Shown here: one piece after another, positions 23,101-35,100 of the stretch
Layout: each line of letters begins with the position of its first letter
Numbering within the stretch: the stretch's first letter is position 1
From: Rhizaria sp. SCN 62-66
Lineage: Eukaryota; Rhizaria, unplaced
DNA length: 64,000 bases
Assembly (NCBI GenBank): GCA_001724265.1
Contig: MEDY01000022.1
Span: forward strand, 62,001 to 126,000
Reading direction: 5' to 3'
The notes under the pieces: generated by a model
The model's database searches: none
What the model was told of the DNA's origin: nothing
The model's input: only the letters and a program-made list of their open reading frames with translations
Translations under genes and position numbers: made by a program

Positions 23101-26100
23101 CCTGGCACCATGCTCCTGATGGCGCCCCAGCCCGTCCACGTCGACGTTGTGACCGCTGCAACCACATTGCGCAGATTGGACCGTGTTGCCTTGGCTGCAG
23201 CAGGCTGCGCACTTGCGCCGACACCAGGTCCGCTGATATTCGCGGTGGATTGCGAGGCTTGCGCATTGCCGTGAGCCAGAGATTGGTATTGCGGCGATGC
23301 GACCTGACTATGGTTGACACCGATGGGTGACTGTGGAGACGCGCTAGCACTAAGCCCAGTCACTGCGACTGTCGCAACGCCGTTGAGGGCAACGGGCGAC
23401 GACGCGTTCTTAATCGGAGACGTCTCGTGGTCAACCATGGATTGTGCGAACTCAGAGCGACTGTTGTCAAGAGAAGCAACGCCCGCGCTCTGCGGGGACA
23501 GCGTTGTCCCAGCTGCAACACGCGAGTACTCACCGTAGCCGCCGTGAGCAGGACTGTTGTGGGCGTGACTAAGCGCGTAGCCGAGCACACTCAGCGGACT
23601 CTGCGGACCCTGCGCCTGGCCGTGATGCGCAGTCGCAGCTGCGAGGCGAGGGTCTGTGACGTCGCTCTTGCGCGGCCTGCCGGCCAGCGCACGCGTAGGG
23701 ACAACACCAGTGCTCGATCCGACGTCGTTGTTCGTCCCGGCGTGCGTGCCTGTCTGCGGCGGCGAAACAGCGGTGTCTGATGACAGTGCGTCAAACGTCG
23801 AGCTGGACGTGTTCGCAGTCAAGCCTTGCTGCCTGAGACTCAAAGCGCGCGGTGTCATCGTCGCATCAGGTGCGACAAACGACGTATCATCACCAGCGGC
23901 ACCGATCATGACACTATCCGAGGCAAACGACATCCCGCCGTCGCCGTCAATGTCAGTGAAGATTGGCTGTGCGACGGCATTCTTGGCGTGCATAAACTGG
24001 CGCTTGAATTCGGCTGATCGTTTCTCGGCAGTTGCATCAGCTTGGCGCCGTGACTCCTTGCGGGCGCGACTAGCATGCTCCTTGATCGCACTCGAAACAA
24101 GGTCTATCGGGACAAAGACACTTGACACGGGCGAGAAAGTCTCGTTTTCTTTGTTGCTCATGGAGTTATCTTCGTTAATGTGCAGCTTCATTGGAAGCGT
24201 AAACGAGACTGGAAGCAGAACGTTTGGATCGTGCGGCAACGCAGTCATATAGACGTCGCAGCCTGAAGGTGGGAAGCCAATGCCAGTCTGGGGGTCCACC
24301 TCACCGTGAGTCGACGAGCAGCCGCAGCGACTAAGCACAAGAGGTTCCGTGCTCACAGCGACGCGGAAAGCCGATGACTCCGCAGTTCCAAGCAAAAGCA
24401 CAGCTGACTCAACAGTAACGCTATTGCTGGTGAGCGCATACCACCTCTTGTCAGTCGAGTCAAACATCGCCCACACAGTCCTTGCAAACGGATCAGCACG
24501 GCAGCGGCTTAACTTGTCAGCATCACACAGTGAGTCCGCACCGCAGCGCAAGATCTCCCTTGCGCGCGCCACCAGCAGATTCCCGCAGTGCACGGAGGTA
24601 ATTGCAGAAGTAGTGATTGAGCTGCGAGCGACAATCGGTGACAAGTCACTGATTGAGCTCACTGCACAGCTCGCGTTTGCAACAGCAACCGCAGCATGAA
24701 CTGCGGCACTGGACTGAGGAATTGCGTAAGTGTGTTCCTCGGCTGCAGAGATCAAAGCAGCAGTGTAACCCCGGGCGTCGAAGCTCAGATGTTCAGCCTT
24801 GTTGATAGTCACGGGGACGAGCGCGTGTGCAACCAGCGCGCTCCTGCTGAGCAGCTGCGCAAACACGGCCGCGTTCATGCCTGCGCCACCGCCGCCGGTC
24901 ACGGTGCCGGTCGCGCGCTGCGCCTGCGGCAGCGTCCCGCCCGCGGAGCCGGAGAGCGAGGCAGACGCGAGCAGGTCGCGCAGGTGCGCCAACTCCTGCA
25001 GCGCGCCTGACTCTTGTTGGGGAATCTGGACTGCCACAGTCGCAGGGCGCTGGGGCTTGGTCTGCTTGTTGCTGTTGTTCGCATGCTGTCGCTAACTAGA
25101 CTGCTGTTGCAGTTGTTGACGGGCAGGGGTGCGACGAGTCGCGTTGCCTCGTTGGTCGTGTGCGATACTATTGGAGTTGTTGTTAGCAGTAACGGCGGGT
25201 TGGTGTTGCGGGTGTTGCTGGTGTTGCGCAATCACAACGTTATCTGTGAACAGAGCGCGGCGTGAGGACGACGAAGACGACGATGACGACGACGACGAAG
25301 ACCGTGGACGACGTGACGCCGTATTGACCACAGTTCCAGTAGCGGCAGCGGCAGCGGCTGGGGTACGACCAGCAGCAACACGCACTCCGGGGCTGAGCTT
25401 CGAGCTGTCCCCTGTGTTTGCAGGCACGCTCGCGGCAAGCGACCCTGCAAGTCCGGACGCAGTTGCAGGGGCGTCACGCTCCTCAGGTGGCAGGAAAGAT
25501 GACAGAGCGAGCACGCCGCCACCTGTGTGGGGAAACGAGCCCAGAGCAACAGCAGCTGCGTCGGGAGCGAGACGCGCGGAGGAGTCTACGCCGGAGTCCT
25601 TAACGATGTTGCTGTTGCTACTGGTGTTGTAGAGAGACGTGTAGAACTTGAAAGTTGCCAGTCGCGACTGAATGTGATGTAGTTGCTGCTGCTGATTAAT
25701 CGGAGCTGATGGATGCTGATAGTTTTGATCAAGCACATGCTGAAGCCGCGCCGGTGTGTGCGAGATACACGCGGTCGCAAGCATTCCTCTGCTGCTCGGT
25801 GTGGCCACCACGGTGGGCATTGGCAGCGAGTCGATCGTTGTCTCAAGCGTACTGTTGCTAGCTGACTGGGACAGCGAGGCTGATGCCAACGTCGCCGTTG
25901 TAGTTTCGTTACGTAGGCGTACATTCGCAATAGACAGAGGAGCTGTAAGAGCCCATTGTAGCATGGAGCGGCGAAACCAGTCTTCGGCGCCGGTCACGTA
26001 GTTGTACCCATTGACCCACCGCCCATCGTCCGCGGTGAGATTGATGGCACTTCCGGACGCTGTCGCATAGGACAGCGCTGAACTTGAGCTCGAGACCGAT

Positions 26101-29100
26101 GCGGCGGATGAGCTCGATGTAGCAGAGTCAGTTGATACAGCAGCTGCGTTGTTAAGAGTCACAGTGAGACGAGGACCGCCAACCCGCGCGATGCGGTCAA
26201 ACACTGGGCCAACGTGATCATCGCGGCCGGTCAATGACAGTGACTGTGCGGAGTATGCAGGCAGAGAGACTGCAGAGCCGCCGCGGACAGGATACAGAAA
26301 CGCAAAGGGGTGCAGTGTTAACGGCGCATTTCCATTCCTGTTCATGTTAGATCCCTTGCTAATTTGCTGAATCTGTGGCAGATTAGTCATGATCTTGGCA
26401 ATAGCACGCGTTTGGTCACGTGCGCAGAGCAAATCATGTGACGGTGCGGCAGTCACAAACACATGTGCTGTCATCGTCGCAGCAAAGGAAGCGCATAATG
26501 TGCTGACTGAGGGAGCAAAGGCACCGAGTTTGTTGGCGAACGCTGCAGGAATCGGGGCAAAAGCACTGGCGACAAGAGGTACCGTGAGCGCAAGCTCCCA
26601 GTCGACACGGGCACTGCCAGAGGCAGATGTCTTGTCCGATGAAGCTGGCGACGCGACTCGAGCTGCGTTCGGTGGGTGGCGTAACGAGGCAAACAAGTCC
26701 TCCTCAGCAGCAGCCGTAGACGCAGTCAGTGCATGCGCGCCCGCAGCCGCGTAGACAGCAGCGCCGTCGACAGGCAGCGTACTGTGCACGACAGCAGCGC
26801 GAGCAGCGGAAGACAAAGCATTCGCAAGCACACACTGCACAGACAGGCCACCGGTACCGTTGTCACTTGATTGGTCGTGTTTATGGCCAGTAACTGGCAC
26901 AGTTAGGTACGACCAAGGGAACAGGCGGCGGCCACTGTGAGATGTTTCGAGGACAGAAGTCCAGGTAGGAGCGAGCGCAGAAGTTAAGCCGCCAGAGGTT
27001 GGAGCGTGTGAAGCCGTCAACTTGTCGTGGGCGTTTCCTTCACTGTTCTTTGAGCTTGCAACAAGCTCATCATATGCGCGCTGAGCGGCATGCAGCTTTG
27101 TTGTCAGAACCTCGATCTGGGTGACCGCAATCGCAAGCGCACCGACACCGCCGCCGCCACCGGATCCCGGCAACGCCCATGGCGCCACGTCACTACCCGC
27201 GGTCTCACTGGCCGCGGCGAAAGCAGACGGCGGGGGCACTGACGCGGACACCACGGCCGCACCGCCAAGAGTGCCAGCGCCACCGGTGACGAGCGCAGCA
27301 TACAGAAAGGCGGCGTCCGTGGCCCCGGTGCGGGCAACGGGGAGGTACGCCTGAGAGTCATGCGCCAGTGCGAGCGGGATCGGCAGCGATGACACAAGCG
27401 CCACAGCAGCCGCGGTCGACGCGGTAGTTGCAGCCACGGCGGCAGCAGCACTCGCAGCATTAACGCCATTGAAGCCGCTGATGCTGTTGTTTGCAATATG
27501 ACTGGCATTGGACGTTGGTGAAATGTTGTGCAGGGCAGCGGCATGTGCAAGGCCGTGTTGTGACTGTTGCGGGAGCGCGGCTGCTGCTGTGATCGCAGTT
27601 GACAAAGCAGTTGCGAACGTAACGGCTCCGGTATCGGGCTCATCGCTACAGTCACTCGCGAGGGCAGCGACGGCGGCGCCAGCAGCAGCACACTCGCCTG
27701 ACATCACGGTCATGTCAGCAGCAGGGACAGCGCCGGCAGCAGGGGGGGGCGTGTCCAGCGGAATGGCATCGTTACTCACTGTAACATCATTAGAATTCAG
27801 AGATGCGGCGTCAGCTGCAGACACCGCAGCAGTGTTCGTCGCTGCAACGTGCGCCGCCCGCGGCGTGCCGACGGTCCCCGCGCTCTGCACTGGCACTGAC
27901 GGCGCCGAGGTGGGCGCGGCGTAGTGCTGCAGCGTGGCGGGACCCTGCGCGGCGGAGGTGCGGAACACTGTCGCGTTCGCGGGCGTCGACTGCCGCACCT
28001 TCATGTCGCCGCTGAGGCGCACTGAGCCGGTGACGTCCGGGTAACCGTGAGCTGACGCAGCGACTGCGGCAGCCGCGTGAGCACCAGAAATGTGCTCGCC
28101 CCCAGCCATAGTAGATATCGCGCCGCTGTTGTTGTGGCCGTTATTGCCGCCGCTGCTCCCATGCGTGGTACGACGCGTCGCCTCCTCGTGAGACATCAAC
28201 GGAGCGGGCACAAGCGCAATAGGCGCGCGGGCGGTTCGCAAAAAGTCGAGCGACCGGGCGCCGTCCTCGCCTGGATTGGGCAGCACTGCGGACAGACGGC
28301 CCCATGCCCCGGACAACGCAGCTGCAACAAACCGCACCCGGCGGCGCGCGGCCGCGAGTGCGCGCCTTGAAGGGGCAGCAGCCGACGGGTGTGACTTTGC
28401 GACGGGACCGTTGTCGCATGAAGTAGCGGATGTGGGATACAACGTCGACGCTGCTGGAGTTCCTGGTGGTAGCGTTGGTGTAAGCAGCTCGTATTGCAGC
28501 GCGGTGCCATCAGCGCTCGCAAATGCAGTGCTATGCAACAGCGCGGAGATGGCGCCAGCGGTCGGGATCAAGCCGCCGTTAGCGGCACGCGACCACGAAG
28601 CCAGTTGTCCAACCGTGATATCGTTGCCATCACTTCCCTGAGTCGCAGCCTTGGTGTGGCACGAAGGCACTGCGGCCGCCCGGGTGACTGTGAGCGCTGC
28701 AATGAGATCATTCGCGTGCGCCGCAGCGAGTGCACGGCGCAAACGCGTCTTAGGCGCCGGGATCGGGACGGTCACCACTGTCCTCTCGCAGTCACTACTG
28801 TTGGCAGTGACGAGAGTGTCCTGTGATCGGAGCACTAATGTGGCTGCGCGGGCGGAATAAGCACGCAGTGCAAGTGAGCGTGAGTGAACTTCAACATCTT
28901 TCTCAAGTGATGTACAGGCATCAACATCACGGCAACGCTCACCGACAGCCTGAGAGTGGTGCGTGCTGTGGCCGGGACTACGACTGTGATGACGGTGTTT
29001 GTTTACACACTTCTCGCAAGTTGTCCTACCAAACACATTGACTGTTGTTTGGGAATTTCCAGTCATTGGACGCAGTTGAGCGGCAAGTGTTAACGCCTCG

Positions 29101-32100
29101 CTCACAGTGACCTGCGGAAGTTGGTACGTCGTATGGGGCACCACGACAGCGCCCTTAATCGACGCGTCAGTGCCGAGAGGAAACGCAGCCGCGGCGGCCA
29201 GAGTCTCCTGCCTGTTCGCGACCACCACGGCGGAGTACGCGGGAGGCGTCAGCAGGGCGGCGCAGCGCAGGTGGTGCCAGTGGCCGCCAGCGCCGGTGGC
29301 GAGACTGTGCGAGGGCCCGGTGCCAGAGTAGTTTACACCGTATGAGGGGGGCAGCCAGTATGCGAACGTGGGCATTGAATGCACTCCACCGGAGACAATG
29401 CTATAAGCCTCAGCCTCGGTCAAAGTCACTGCAGCGTCACTCACGAGTCGCGAATGCTGGAGTTGCTGTTGCTGTATATGCTGCGCTGCGACCTGGTCGG
29501 CCCGCGCAATTGCTGCCGCGACGGCCGCCGTGACCGCGATCGCGGGCGACGGCTGGAGCGCCGCGGCAGCGGACCACGCGGCCAACGGTGTGACAGCGCC
29601 CGCGAGAGACGACGAGGGCAGCGCAAGTGAGAGCGCCTTGTTGTCGGTCGAAGTCGGCACGCGCGCTATGCCAGTCGCGGACAGTGCGGGGGGCACGTGG
29701 GCGTTGACGGTGACTGTGAGCACAGTTGGCTTCGTGTCGACATTGTCCACGCAGTGACTCCAGACTGCGTTGTTATTACTGCGCGTATTGTTGCTAAGCG
29801 TGATGCGGGTCGGATGGCGAGCCCAGGGATCGGCGACAGTCCGATGTGCAAGATGTGATGCCACGACGGCCGCAGTCAGCAGAGGCACATACTCAGGCAC
29901 GGCAGACACAACGGGCTTCGTAGTGCCGAAACAAGAGCTGTGAGAGCTGTACAGAGGAAGCTTGGCGTCTGGCACAGACACAGTGGGAATAACGAGATCA
30001 AGCATGGGAGGCAGCGGAAGAGCGAAGTCATTTACACGGTCACCACGGAGACCAGCTGTCGTAGTGTCGCCCAGGAATAAACGACGTGCCAAAGAGTCGT
30101 TGAGCAAGGGATCACCGGCAGTGTTACGCTGGCAGCCACACTCAACATCATCGCAATCACTCTCAGTGTCAGAGCATGAGGCACGGGCATCGGCGTTCGA
30201 TGCATCATGGCTATCGTCATCATCAGCAACGTCGGCAGCAGAAGCCGTCGCTGTCGCAGCAGAATCAGCATCTGAGCTGTTGCTGCGCTTCGAGTGACTC
30301 GTAGACGTCCGGCCCTTGGCTGCAGACTGCACACGCTTCTTAGACTTCGGCTGAGCCCCAGCGTCGGTGTCCGACTCTGACTGCGAGTCCACAAGGACAG
30401 AGCTCGTCTCCACCGCACGCCGCAGTCCCCACCGCGGCCGGCCTCGCAGCACGCAGTCGTCGCCGCCGTGCGCGCCGTATAGCCCCGACCGGGGGTCCGT
30501 GCCGGGGCCGAAGGCGCTGTCCGTCGCGCCGGCCGCGGAGACTGCGCCCACGGTAGCGTCCAGCATACTCGCGGCCACGGTGCGCGACTGGCCACGCGCT
30601 ACCCGCAACACGGCATCAGCAACTGCGTTCTTGGCGCTGACGCTGGCGCTGAGCTGCGGCTGAGAACGGGGTTGCGAGACTCCGGGAGTGTTGTTGCGCG
30701 CGGCGTCGGTCGCGGTGTGTGGTGACCGGTGGGGGTCGGTGTCAACGCCGGCGCGCGCAAGAGCTGCAACGGTCGCGCGGTAAAGACCGTCAATGCCTGC
30801 AATCCCGCCCTTTGCAGCACCGGTGACCCCGTCAGGAATGCGATGTGACACAATGGAGCCAGTCGATGAATCGGTAGATAGACCGGCAGCATAAGCGCTC
30901 AACAGCGCAGTGTTGCCAAATGCGCACTGGTGAGCCAGTGTCGCACGCGCAGGACCAGCAGCAGCAACGTTATTGTTTGCAGAAACCAGAGCAGAAGCAG
31001 TGCCGGCAAACCCACCACGCAGCGCAGCCCACGCAACTTGACCACGACGCGCACGGGCAGCGGCGCGCTTGCCAACAGCATTCACATCGCTTGCATCATT
31101 AACTCCGAAGCTAACAGTGCTGGTGCGAGGCAGAGTGCGCAGATACGCATCCTCGCCGCACCACGGCGCTGCGACTGTGCGCTCAGTGAAAATGCCGTCT
31201 TCAGCGCGCAAGGCACAGCGCAGCGCTGCGAGGAACGCGAGGAACGTGTCCACAACAACGCCAGTACGCGTCGTGATAGGCGCAAAAGCGGACGTGGTGT
31301 AAGGCGGGCTCGCATCAGTCAAACCTGCAGCGGACTGACTTTGAGCCGTATTATTGAGCGCAGCAGCAACGGTCGCAAAGTCTTGCTTGAGGTCAATGTT
31401 GTTTGCGTCGTTTGTCAGTGCAGACGGGTTCTCCAAGAAGTACGCCGCAAGCACCTTGGCCAGCACCCGCTGCGCCTTCTTCTCGCGCTTCGAATCATTC
31501 TTCGCCGAGACCTTGCCGGACTGCGCAGTCGTGTTGGCAGACATCGCGCTGGCGACCGCCAGCGTAGCCGAGAGCAAGGCGTCAGAGACGGTATTTGCAC
31601 TGGCAGGCAGGCCAACCAGCCGACCGGCCGCGGCGCCCGCAGCAGCAGCCGCAGCGTTGCCAGTGCCGCCACCGGCGCCGGCGCCATTGCCGCCACCAGT
31701 GGCTGCATCGGCAGTGGCGGCCGCGGCCGTGAGCCCAGTGAGTGTCGCCGAGAGCGTGACGGCGTCGCCGGCCTTGCCAGCCCCCGCGGCCGCAGCGCCA
31801 GCGCCGGCGGCACTGTGCGCGTTGGCCGCGCTCGCCGTGCCAGTCGCGACAGCGCCCGCAGCGACGAGCGACGTCACCGCGTGCGCGGCCGCGGTCGCGG
31901 CGGTCGTCGCGGTCGCGGCCACGGTGGCTGCGAACGCCGAGCCCGCGGTGAAGCGGGCGCCGCGCGCAAGCGCCATTTCGAACTCTACGGGCCCGGTAAC
32001 GTTGGCCTGCGCGGTGGGCTCGGAGAAGAGCGGGCACTGCGCCAGCGCGGCCGTGAGTGCGGCGGCCACGGCGTCGGGCGACGGCGGCGACAGCACCGGT

Positions 32101-35100
32101 GCGAGCGAGCGGCGCGGGGTCGCCCGGTGAAGCTCGCGCGCGAGGACGGCAAAGAAGCGCGGCGTGAGCCCAAGGCGAGTCATCGGGGCCAGCTGCTGAT
32201 GTTGCTGCTGCTAGTGCTGCTGCCGCTGGCGATATTGCAATGCAGCAGACGCAGACGCACGGGACGCAGCGAGGCGCGCAACCGTGCCCGCCGGAGAGGA
32301 CGTGAAGGCGAGGTACAACGACTGCGGAAGGGTCGGGTAGCGGTACAGACCGGAAGGCCAGGGGGTGACCGCGGGCAGAGCACGGCCACTGGTGGAGATT
32401 GCGCTGGCCACAGCGCCGGCAGCGGTTGCGGCACGTGCCGCAGCCGCTGCAGAGTTATGATTCGCAACGCTGTTGCAGGCATTGACACTCTCAGCACGTG
32501 GGCTGGTGTTACTGTTCGCAGCAGAGCAAGAGCGAGCGGTGCTGTTCACACTTGCGTCAGAGTTGGCGAGCAGTGTGAACAGGTCGCTGTCGTACGCAGC
32601 AGGCACCGGCACGGAGAGCACCGCGGCGCCCGCTCCGCCCGCAGGCGCGTGCTGACCGGGGTACTGGCCCGCCCCGGCAAACATCAGGTCGGCGGCGTTG
32701 TGTGAGCCCGCGGCGACGGCGTAGGCGCCGCGCATCGCCGTCGCGGCCGACACGCCACGCAAGAGGGACGCTGTGAGCACCGCGGCGCGGCCGGCGGTCG
32801 CAACGACGTCGGAGTCAGCGCTGAGAGTCAATGAGTTCGTGTACGCTTTTGAGGGGGTGCTCACGTTAGGCGCAAACGACTCGCGATAAGACTCAGTGTC
32901 AGTGCAAGAGAACAGCGCACAGAGAGTAAATGCACAGCGCAAAAGCGACTCGGCATTGGGAGGTAATCCAAGAAAACGCACGAGCAAGTCAATGTACACC
33001 GATGTAAACGTGTTAGCAGCCTTGTTGCTTGCAGCAACAACAGCACTTGTGTTGTTCATACGATCGTTTCCAGAGCTACCTGTTTCAGGGACAACCGCAC
33101 CGGCGTTATCAGGGGTCAAATCACCAGCAACGCGCGCGTCGCCGCTGTCCGCACCTGCATTGGCGTGCTCGTTGCGCACAGTCACTGCGCCGCCATTGCT
33201 GACGTTGATATCGCTGTAGTTCGTGGTCGCCAGCGCCGCGCCCCAAGCAGACCCGCGCAGGTAGGCGCCGATGCGGGCCGCCAGCAGCAGCGGCGGAACG
33301 CCCGCACCCGGCAGCGGCGGCGGCGCAGACCCGGTGGGGAAGCCCGCGGCGGGCGCGAGGGGCCGCCTGTAGAGGCGTTGCGCGTGGCGGTGCAGCGGCG
33401 AGTGCGGGCTGATGAGGAACGCAACGAAGGGCGAGATCTCAGTGTCACTGTCGTTGTTGCCGGGAAAAGCAGGGAGTGTACTCTCCGGTGACTGCGAGTT
33501 CAAGTGTGCAATCGTCGCCGCTGTTGTTGCACCTAATGCTGCCGTTGTTGCTGATGCAGGTGAGCCCGCACCGAACGTGCGGCGCACAGTGTCGGTCACT
33601 GTGGTGAGACCGTGGGTCACAAGGGACACTGCAGAGTTGGTCACTTTTGAGAGCAACGGCTCGACAGGAACAGGCGGGGCAGTGGCCGGCAGAGTGTGAG
33701 TCAGCAAAGCAAGATAGAAAAACAACTCAGAGAGTCCTGGAACAACGTCAGCGTTAGATTCAGCGCTAACATTGCTCTTATTGCTCGATTTGTAGCGTTG
33801 TACCCACTGAAACCACTGCTTGATCACCCTCGCGATCGCAGCCTCACGACCACTGCCGCCTGTCTGTGCTTGTGAGTTAGACTGCGGCTGCAACTGTGAC
33901 CGTGAGTGGGACCGGTACACACCGAGTCCCAGCGTCGCATCGAGATACTCTGCGGAATACGCGGTTGCAGTGCGCAACGCCACAGCGAGCTCGGATTGGC
34001 CCGACAGCCCCTGATGCACCGCGTTGCTGACCGTCACTGGGACTAGCCCACCGCTGCTGCCGCCGCTGCCGCCGCTGTTGCCACCGCTGCCGCCGCCGGC
34101 CGCCAGCGCCCAGATGGACGCGTGGGGTGCTGGAAAAGGCAGCGTGAGCGCGGCAGGGCGACTGTGGGCCGAATGACCGTGACCGCCCCCGGTTCCAGCC
34201 GCGCCGGCGCCGCTGTGCAGGTGCGAAGTCGTGTCCAGTGAGTGCGCGAGCAGGTAGCCGTGGTTGAGACCGTGAGCGGTGAACGCGCCGCCGCCGGCAG
34301 TGAAGCCGGACGATGGGTCGGCGGCCGCAGAGTGTTGGCAGTGCAAGTATCTGTCCACAGTCGAGGTCGCAAAGCCGTGGTTGATCCGCGCACTCTGCAG
34401 TGCGTGCGAAATCGCACTTACGCAGTCACGCTCGGTCAATGTTACGTCTGCGGTGATGTTGTTTGACTTTGCCACGTTCATCAGCGGCGTGGTGCTCATC
34501 GCCGGTGAATTGGACGATTTCTTACCAGAGTTCGCATGCAAGAGCGCGCGGCCGCTAGCACCCGTGACCGTGGGCAGCATGCGTGCCATGATCATAGCGG
34601 CCAAACTAGCCGTGTACTCGCCGCAGACCACGCCCGCGTCGCCCGGGGCGAGCAGGTGACCGTGGACAGCGCGATGCAGGGGGGTTGCGCCATCGGCGGC
34701 TAGCCCGACAGGAGGGCACTTGACGCTGAACACGGGAAGCAGACAACCACCGGTCACAGAGCCGTCATTGTCGAGTCGGCCCATTACGTTGATGTTACCG
34801 TAGGGGTCAGCAGTGGTAAGAGAGTGCAATTGGGCGCGCGCGTTGGCTTGGTCGAGCTCGATCTTATCATAGTCTTCATTGCGCGAATTCACGTCAACGC
34901 TCAACAAACTGGCACCAATGCCTGCATTTGCACTAAAGTTGACACCGGCGTTGTTGTACGCGTTATTGACGCCGTTGATGCCATATGCAGCAGCACCAGC
35001 GCCCAGATTAGCAATGCGCGCAAGTCCAGCCGAAATACCGCTTCCGATGCCACCGGCAATACTCGATGGTGTGACACCGTTGCTCGTGCTGGCATTCGCG